NCBI RefSeq assembly: GCF_021602345.1
Contig: NZ_BQID01000013.1
Span: forward strand, 1 to 64,000
Origin: Pseudomonas pharyngis
Lineage (GTDB): Bacteria; Pseudomonadota; Gammaproteobacteria; Pseudomonadales; Pseudomonadaceae
Length of the DNA: 64,000 nt
Direction of reading: 5' to 3'
In this document: piece after piece, positions 28,401 through 37,400 of the stretch
How the letters are laid out: the number at the start of each line of letters is the position of its first letter
Position numbering within the stretch: position 1 is the first letter of the stretch
Position numbers and translations under genes: made by a program
Notes under the pieces: generated by a model
Databases searched by the model: none
What the model was told of the DNA's origin: nothing
Seen by the model: the letters and a program-made list of their open reading frames with translations, nothing else

Positions 28401-31400
28401 AAAGCTGTCGACTCGCTCGAGGCTGTCGAAGGCCAGCCGCGATTGCAGCAGGTACGGGTCGCCCTGCTCCGCGCTCAAGTGGTGATAAAGAATGCCCTCC
28501 TGCAACGGCGCCAGCGGATAAATGTCCTGCACGTTCGCCGCACCACCCGGCACGCTGGCGACGATGCGGTCGATGCTGGCCTGATCCAGTTCGGTCAGGC
28601 TCAGCAGCTCCGGGGTGATGCGGGTGCAGTCGGCAGGAATGCGGTTGGCCGGCACTTCGATTTCGCGACCGCTGCCCACCGCTGCCGCCAAAGCAGCCAG
28701 AGTCGGCTGGCTGAACAGCACGCGCACGTCGGTGTTCAGGCCGATCTGGCGCAGGCGTTCGATCAGGCTCACGGCCAGCAGCGAGTGGCCGCCCAGTTCG
28801 AAGAAGTTGTCGTGACGTCCGACCTGCTCCAGTTTCAACACGTCAGCCCAGATCTGCGCCAGCGCGTTTTCCACCGGGCCTTGCGGGGTTTCGTATTCGC
28901 GGCTGAGCCAGGCGCTTTGATCCGGCTCCGGCAAGGCCTTGCGGTCGAGTTTGCCGTTGGCGGTCAGCGGCAAGGCGTCGAGGCGCACGTAAGCCGCCGG
29001 GATCAGGGCTTGCGGTAGACGCGTTTGCAGATGATTGCGCAGGGCTTCGATATCGGTCGGCGCATGCTCGGTGAACCACACCAGCAACTGGCCGTCGCGC
29101 ACCAGCGCTACTGCGTCCTGCACTGCCGGATGGCTGGCCAGCGCCGCTTCGATTTCCCCCAGTTCAACCCGCACGCCGCGCAGTTTGACCTGATCGTCGT
29201 TGCGGCCCAGGTACTCGATGTTGCCGTCTGCCAACCAGCGTGCGAGGTCGCCGGTGCGGTACATGCGTCCTTCGTTGAACGGATCATTCAGGAAGCGTTC
29301 GGCGGTCAGATCGGGACGGTTCAGGTAGCCTCGCGCCACACCGGCGCCGGCGACATACAACTCCCCCGTCACACCTACTGGCACCGGGCGTTGCTGGTCA
29401 TCAAGCAGATAGATACGAGCGTTGGCCATCGGCCGGCCGATGTGCAGCGGCTGGCCGACTTCGACCCGGCCGGACGTCGCGACCACCGTGGCTTCGGTCG
29501 GGCCGTAGTTGTTGATGACCGCGAAAGTCTGTTCGCGGTTGAACTGCCGCAGCTTGTCGCCGCCGATCAACAAGGTGCGCAAGGTCGGGTGTTGCAGCCC
29601 GCGGCTGAACGCATATTCGGCCACTGGAGTTGGCAGGAAGCTGACCTGCAACGGCTGCGCGCGCCACCAGTCGAGCAGTTCGTCCAGGTGCTCGTTGCTC
29701 ACCGTTTCCGGCGGCAGGTGCAGGGTCGCGCCGACACACAGCGCCGGCCAGACTTCCCAGGCCATCGCATCGAAGCCGAACCCGGCCACGCTGGCGGTGT
29801 GACTGCCGGCGTGCAGGTCGAAGGCTTCGGCGTGCCAGTGCACAAGGTTTTCCAGGGTCGCGTGTTCGACCATCACGCCTTTCGGCTGGCCGGTGGAGCC
29901 TGAGGTGTAGATCACGTAGGCCAGGTCGTCCGGCGTAAACTCGGCAACCTGCGGATCAGCAACCGACAGGTCTTGCCAGGCCTCATGGGCAAGATCAATC
30001 ACCGGTATGCCAGCCTGATTCGGCAAAGCTACATCGCGAACCAGTACCACCCTCGGCGCACTGTCGGCCAGCATGTAAGCGATTCGCTCGGGCGGATAAG
30101 CCGGGTCGACCGGTACATAGGCGGCGCCGGCCTTGAGGATCGCCAGCAAGCCGACCAGCATGTCCGGGCTGCGTTTGAGACAGATCGCCACTCGTGTCTC
30201 GGTAGTGACCCCCAGCCCCCGCAGATGATGGGCCAGGCGATTGGCGCGCTGGTTCAATTGCCTGAACGTCAGGCGCTGCGTGCCCGCCTGAACCGCCACG
30301 GCCTCCGGCGTGCGCGCAACCTGCGCTTCGAACAGACGATGAACACCTTGCGCTGACGGGTAAACGGCGGAGCTCGCATTGAAGTCGCCAAGCAGCTGCG
30401 CGCGCGCCGCCGCTGACAGGACGTTGAGACGTTCAAAGGCCTGTCCGGGGTTGTCAGCCAACGCTGTCGCCAGCTCCGTGAGAGCGGTGTGCATCAGCTC
30501 GCAGACCCGCTGCGCCCCCACATGATCCGGGGTCAGCACCGACAGGCTGAAGCCATCGCCCCGGTCATTGATGCTCAGGGTCAACGGATAATTCGTGCGC
30601 CCGTCCTGGGCCAGGAATTCGATGCCGTGCCAGACCGGATCAACAGGCTCTCGCGCAGCGTCGTGGCCGCTGTGTCGATAGTTGAGTACCGCGCTGAACA
30701 GCGGCAAAGGCGCGGCCACGGCGCTGCAACGCTGAGCCAGTGCCAGCGACGCATGTTCGTGTCCCAGTAAAGCCGCCAGCCGCTCATGAACCGTGCGAAC
30801 CGCTTCACTCACACTCTGCCCGTCAACCTCCACGCGCAGCGGCAAGGTGTTGATGAACATCCCCAAAGCCCGATCCGCGCCCTCGCCGCCTTGCATGCGC
30901 CCCAGCAGCACGGTGCCGAACACCACGTCCCGGCGTCCGGAAGTCGCCGCCAGCACCCGCGCCCAGGCGAGATGAAATAGGCTCGCGACGCTTACCCCGT
31001 ATTGCCGCGCCTGGCGGCGCAGGTGCCGATTCAATTCCACCGGCAGCGCCAGCGAGTGCTCCTCGATGTTGCGGCCGTCGCCCTGTACGTCCTGCAAGCC
31101 GAATGGCAGGGTCGGTTCGTCGATGTCGCTGAGCATTTCGCGAAAGAAGGTTTCGTGTTCGTCCTCGCTGATGCCTTGGCGGGCCTGATGGACGTAGTTG
31201 CGGTAGGGGGCGGCGGGCGGCAAAGACTCAACCTGCCCCGGCAGATACAACTGCATTTCCCGGCGAACCACCTCCAGTGCGGTGTGATCCAGCACGACGT
31301 GATGGAACAACAGCACACCTGCCACCCGGTCACGCAGCGGATCTTCGGCATATACCAGACGGATCAGCGGTGCCTGACCGAGGTCGAGACGAAAATCCCG

Positions 31401-34400
31401 GGTATCGAAGCGTGCACGCAACTGATGGAGGATATCGCCGTCCAGCGGACTCAAATCGACCGATTGCACCGCCAGCTCGGCCTCTCGCCATACCACTTGC
31501 TGCGGGCTCGGCAATCCTTCCCACACCAGACTGCTGCGCAGGATGTCGTGGCGCGCAATCACCTTTTGCAAGGCGTTGGCAAAAGCGTGCAAGCGCTCGA
31601 CGCTGGCAAAGGCCAGACATGATTGCAGCAGGTACGGGTCGCCCTGCTCCGCGCTCAAATGGTGATAAAGAATGCCCTCCTGCAACGGCGCCAGCGGATA
31701 AATCTCCTGCACGTTCGCCGCACCACCCGGCACGCTGGCCACGATCTGGTCGATGCTGGCCTGATCCAGTTCGGTCAGGCTCAGCAGCTCCGGGGTGATG
31801 CGGGTGCAGTCGGCAGGAATGCGGTTGGCCGGCACTTCGATCTCGCGACCGCTGCCCACCGCAGCCGCCAGGGCTGCCAGGGTCGGCTGGCTGAACAGCA
31901 CGCGCACGTCGGTGTTGAGGCCGATCTGGCGCAGGCGTTCGATCAGACTCACGGCCAGCAACGAGTGGCCACCCAGTTCGAAGAAGTTGTCGTGGCGTCC
32001 GACCTGCTCCAGTTTCAACACGTCAGCCCAGATCTGCGCCAGCGCGGTTTCCACCGGGCCTTGCGGGGCTTCGTATTCGCGGCTGAGCCAAGCGCTTTGA
32101 TCCGGCTCCGGCAAGGCCTTGCGGTCGAGTTTGCCGTTGGCGGTCAGGGGCAAGGCGTCGAGGCGCACGTAAGCCGCCGGGATCAGCGCTTGCGGTAGAC
32201 GCGTTTGCAGATGATTGCGCAGGGCTTCGATATCGGTCGGCGCATGCTCGGTGAACCACACCAGCAACTGGCCGTCGCGCACCAGCGCCACCGCGTCCTG
32301 CACTGCCGGATGGCTGGCCAGCGCCGCTTCGATTTCCCCCAGTTCAACCCGTACGCCGCGCAGTTTGACCTGATCGTCGTTGCGGCCCAGGTACTCGATG
32401 TTGCCGTCTGCCAACCAGCGTGCGAGGTCGCCGGTGCGGTACATGCGCCCTTCGTTGAACGGATCTTTCAGGAAGCGCTCGGCGGTCAGATCGGGACGGT
32501 TGAGGTAACCCCGCGCCACGCCCGCACCTGCGACATACAACTCGCCCGTGACGCCCACCGGCACGGGCCGTTGCTGCTCATCCAGCAGATAGACCTTGGC
32601 GTTGGCAATCGGCCGGCCGATGTGCAGCGGTTGCCCGACTTCGACCGGGCCGGACGTCGCGACCACCGTGGCTTCGGTCGGGCCATAGTTGTTGATCACC
32701 GCGAAGGTCTGTTCGCGGTTGAACTGCCGCAGCTTGTCGCCGCCGATCAGCAAGGTACGCAGGGTCGGGTGTTGCAGCCCGCGGCTGAAGGCATATTCGG
32801 CCACCGGGGTCGGCAGGAAGCTGACCTGCAACGGCTGCGCCCGCCACCAGTCGAGCAGTTCGTCCAGGTGCTCGTTGCTCACCGTTTCCGGCGGCAGGTG
32901 CAGGGTCGCGCCGACGCACAACGCCGGCCAGACTTCCCAGGCCATCGCATCAAAACCGAAACCGGCCACGCTGGCGGTGTGACTGCCGGCCTGCAGGTCA
33001 AAGGCTTCGGCGTGCCAGTGCACAAGGTTTTCCAGGCTCGCGTGTTCGACCATCACGCCTTTTGGCTGGCCGGTGGAGCCCGAGGTGTAGATCACGTAGG
33101 CCAGATGCTCGGGGGTCAGGTCCGGCAACTGTGGATTGCTGTCCGGCAAATGCTGCCAGGCGTCGCTGTCAAGATTGATCACCGGCACGGCACCCAGCAG
33201 GTCGCGAGTGGCCGTCTGTGCCAGCACCGCCACCGGATCGCTGTCCTGCAACAGGTAAGCGATCCGTTCCGCCGGATGTGCCGGATCGACCGGGACATAA
33301 CCGGCGCCAGCCTTGAGGATCGCCAGCAGCCCGATCAGCATCTGCGGACCACGCTGCACACAGAGCGCGACGCGGTCGTCCGGTTGCACACCGAGGCCGA
33401 TCAGGTGATGGGCCAGACGATTGGCGCGACGGTTCAAGCCGTCGTAGCTCAGGCGTTGCCCGCCCTGCACCGCTGCCACAGCGCCAGGTTGGATCGCCGC
33501 TCGCGCTTCAAACAATTGGTGCACCACATGGCCGTGGGCAAAGTCGCGACCGGTGACATTGAAACCGACCAGCACGCGCTGGCGTTCGGCCGCCGACAGA
33601 ATCGACACCTGATTCAATGGCGCATGGCGATCCTGTTCCAGCGCGCTCAGCAAATTATGCAGTGCCGTTTGCAGGTAATCGCAGACCCGCGCGCCATCCA
33701 CTTCGGGCACTGCCTGGACAGAAAGCCGGAAGCCCTGTCCAAGGTCGTCGACGCTGACCACCAGCGGATAGTTGCTGCGCTCACGAGAATCGAGAATCCG
33801 GATGCCTTCCCATCCCGGCGTCGCCGTCTGTTGCGCACTGTGGCGATAGTTGAGCAAGGTATTGAACAGCGGTTGCGAACCCGTCACGCCACTGCAACGT
33901 TGAGCGAGCATCAGCGGCGCCTGCTCATGCACCAGCAGTTGCGCCAGACGCTCGTGGGTCGCCCTGACACCCGCCTCCACCGCCGTGGCCCCGACATGGA
34001 CCCGCAGCGGCAGGGTGTTGATGAACATGCCCAACGAACGATCGGCGCCCTCTCCCCCCTGCATGCGCCCCAGCAACACCGTGCCGAATACCACTTCCTC
34101 GCGCCCGCAGACCTGGGCAAGTACCTGGCCCCAGGCCTGATGCACCAGACTCGCAACACTGATGCCCAACGTGCGGGCCTGTTGGCGCAGGCGTGCGGCA
34201 AGACGCTCATCCAGTGCCAGCTCGCTGTCCACGATGTTTGTGCCATCGCCGAGTACGTCCCGCAGGCCGAACGCCAGGGTCGGTTCAGCGATGTCGCCGA
34301 GCATCTCGCGAAAGAATGCTTCATGGGCCTCGGCATTCGAACCGAGACGGGCCTGAGCGACATAGTTGCGGTATTGCACGGGCGGCGGCAGCACGCCGAC

Positions 34401-37400
34401 TTGCCCGTCAAGGGCGTCGCTCATCTCGGCCACCAATACCTCAAGCGCGGTGTGATCGAGCACGATGTGGTGCAACAGCAGGATCCCGACCCAGCGGTTT
34501 TGCAAAGGGTCCTCGGCGTAGGCGAAGCGCATCAACGGCGCACGCTGCAAGTCCAGGCGATAGTGTCGCGGATCGAAGCGCGCCTGCATTTGCTGCAACA
34601 CATCACCGTCCTGCGGATCGGCATCCACCCGCTCCAGTGCCAGCGGTACCGAACGCCACACCACTTGCACCGGCTCGTCGAGGTTTTCCCTGACCACGCT
34701 GGTACGCAGGATGTCGTGCCGGGCGATGACACTGTTCAACGCGCGAACGAACGCCTTGATCTGCGCCAGTCCGTCGAAGGCGAACTGCGCTTGCAACACG
34801 TACGGGTCACCGTCGGCAATGGCCAGATGGTGATAGAGGATCCCCGCCTGCAACGGTGCCAGGGCGTAGATGTCCTGCACGTTGTCGGCACCGCCCTCGA
34901 CGGTCTCAACGATACGGTCAATGGCCGCTTGATCCAGCGTGGCCAGCGGCAGCATGTCCGGGGTGATGCGGGTGCAACCGGATTCGATGCGATTGGCCGG
35001 GACGCTGACCGTGGAGACCCCACCGAGCGTCGCCGCGAGTGCCGCCACGCTTGGCTGGCCGAACAGCACACGGACGTCGCACTGCATGTTTTGCTGACGC
35101 ATGCGCTCGATCAGCTTCACCGCCAGCAGCGAATGCCCGCCCAGCTCGAAGAAATTGTCATGCCTGCCCACCCGCTCCAGCCCGAGCAAGGTTTGCCAGA
35201 TCACAGCGATGCGGGTTTCGATTTCGCCAAGCGGTGCTTCAAACGCCCGCCGGGCGAAGGCTTCGTTGTCCGGCTGCGGCAACGCCCGGCGATCGAGTTT
35301 GCCGTTGGCCGTCAGCGGGAAGGCATCGAGGCGCACGAACGCACCCGGCACCATATGCTCGGCCAGCGATGCCAGCAGGTGATCGCGCAATTGCGCAACG
35401 CTTGGTTCGACACCTTCGGCGGCCAGCCAGTAGGCCACCAGACGCGTGTCGCCAGGGCGGTCCTCGCGGGCGATCACCAGCGCATCGCGCACGCCGTCGC
35501 ACGAGGCAAGACGTGCCTGGATCTCGCCAAGCTCGATACGGAAACCACGGATTTTCACCTGATCATCGTTGCGTCCCAGGTATTCGAGTTCGCCGTCCAC
35601 CGTCCACCGTGCCAGATCGCCGGTCTTGTACAAACGCGCTTGGGCATGCCCGCTGAACGGGTCGGCGATGAAGCGCTCGGCGGTCAACGCCTCACGATTC
35701 AGATACCCACGGGCAACCCCGGCGCCACCCACATACAACTCCCCGGTCACTCCGGCCGGTACGGGTTCCCGCCGGGCATCGAGGACGTACAGCTGCAGGT
35801 CGGGAATGCGCACGCCGATCGGGCTGCTGGCGGTCAGTTGCGCGTCTGCCGCGACCAGCGGTCGGTAGGTCACATGCACCGTGGTTTCGGTGATGCCGTA
35901 CATATTCACCAGCCGGGTGCCGGCGTTGCCGATCCGCGCGTACCAGGGTTTGAGTGATCCTGGCTCCAGCGCTTCACCGCCAAAAATCACCTCGCGCAGC
36001 GAATGCTGCAACGGGCTGCGGCCCTGGGCGGCGACCAACTGCCGGAACGCGCTTGGCGTCTGGTTGAGGACGGTGACGCCCGAGCGGCAGAGCAACGCGT
36101 AACACTCGTCCGGCGAGCGACTGATGTGTTGCGGCACCACCAGCAACTGTCCGCCGTAAGCCAGCGCGCCCCAGATTTCCCAGACCGAGAAATCAAAGGC
36201 AAACGAGTGGAACAACGCCCAGACGTCTTGCCCGTTGAACCGGAACCAATCGTGGGTCGCGCCAAACAGGCGGGCCACGTTGCGGTGCTCGACCATCACG
36301 CCTTTGGGCAGCCCGGTGGAGCCAGAGGTGTAGATCACGTAGGCCAGATGCGCCGGATTCAGGTCCGGGATCTGTGGATTGAACGCCGGTTCATTTTGCA
36401 AACCTTGGTCGTCGAGGTCGATCTGCGGCACAGATAGCCCGGCAATCCGATCCAGAGTCGCGGCCTGCATCAGCACCGCCACCGGCGCACTGTCTTGCAG
36501 GGTGAAGGTGATGCGCTCCAGCGGATAAGCCGGATCGATCGGCACATATCCGGCACCCGCTTTGAGCACGCCGAGCAGGCCGGCGATCATTTGCGGGCCG
36601 CGCTCGACGCAGATCGCTACCCGATCATCCGGACGAATGCCAAGGGCGAGCAAACGATGGGCCACCTGGTTGGCCTGTCGGTTGAGTGCTCCATAGCTGT
36701 AAGTACGGCCCTCGAACAGCAACGCGACCGCCTCGGGCCGAGTGTGCGCATGCGCTTCGAATTGCTGATGGATCAACGGCGTGTCGGGAAACGTTGCCTT
36801 CGGTGAGTTGACGCCATACAGCCAGTGTTCACGCTCGGCGGGCGGCAGGATGTTGAGGCTGTGCAATGCGGCTTGCGGGTTGTTCTGCAACGCATCGACG
36901 AGACTGTCCAGTGCCGTGCGCAGGTAACCGGCGATGCGTGAGGCGCCAAGCGTCACATCGGCCAGCACCGTGATGCGCAGGTCCTGACCGAGGTCATCGA
37001 TGTTGACGGTCAGCGGGTAATTGGTGCGCTCGCGCGCGCCCAGCACCTGCACTCCCGGCGACAGCTCGATCACTTCGGCGACTTCCTCCACGCTGCTGTG
37101 GCGGTAGTTGAGCATGGCGCTGAACAGCGGCGTCGGGACCGCCACGGCGCTGCAACGCTGGGCCAGTGCCAGGGACGCCTGCTCATGGGCGAGCAGCGCG
37201 GTCAGGCGCCGGTGCGTCGTCAGCACGCCGTCATGAACGCTCGACGCGCCGACATCCACCCGCAAAGGCAAGGTATTGATGAACATCCCCAAGGCCTGTT
37301 CGACACCGTCAGCCGCGTTCATCCGTCCCAACAGAACGGTGCCGAACACCACCGCCGAGCGCCCGCACAGCTGACCCAGCACCCGCGCCATCGCCAGGTG

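Noticed and set aside
32205-35957. A 1250-codon open frame on the plus strand inside NRPS B
   Set aside because: It is the mirror of the strongly biased codon use of the NRPS gene; the protein is rich in Gln, Arg and His with no domain and no ribosome site.
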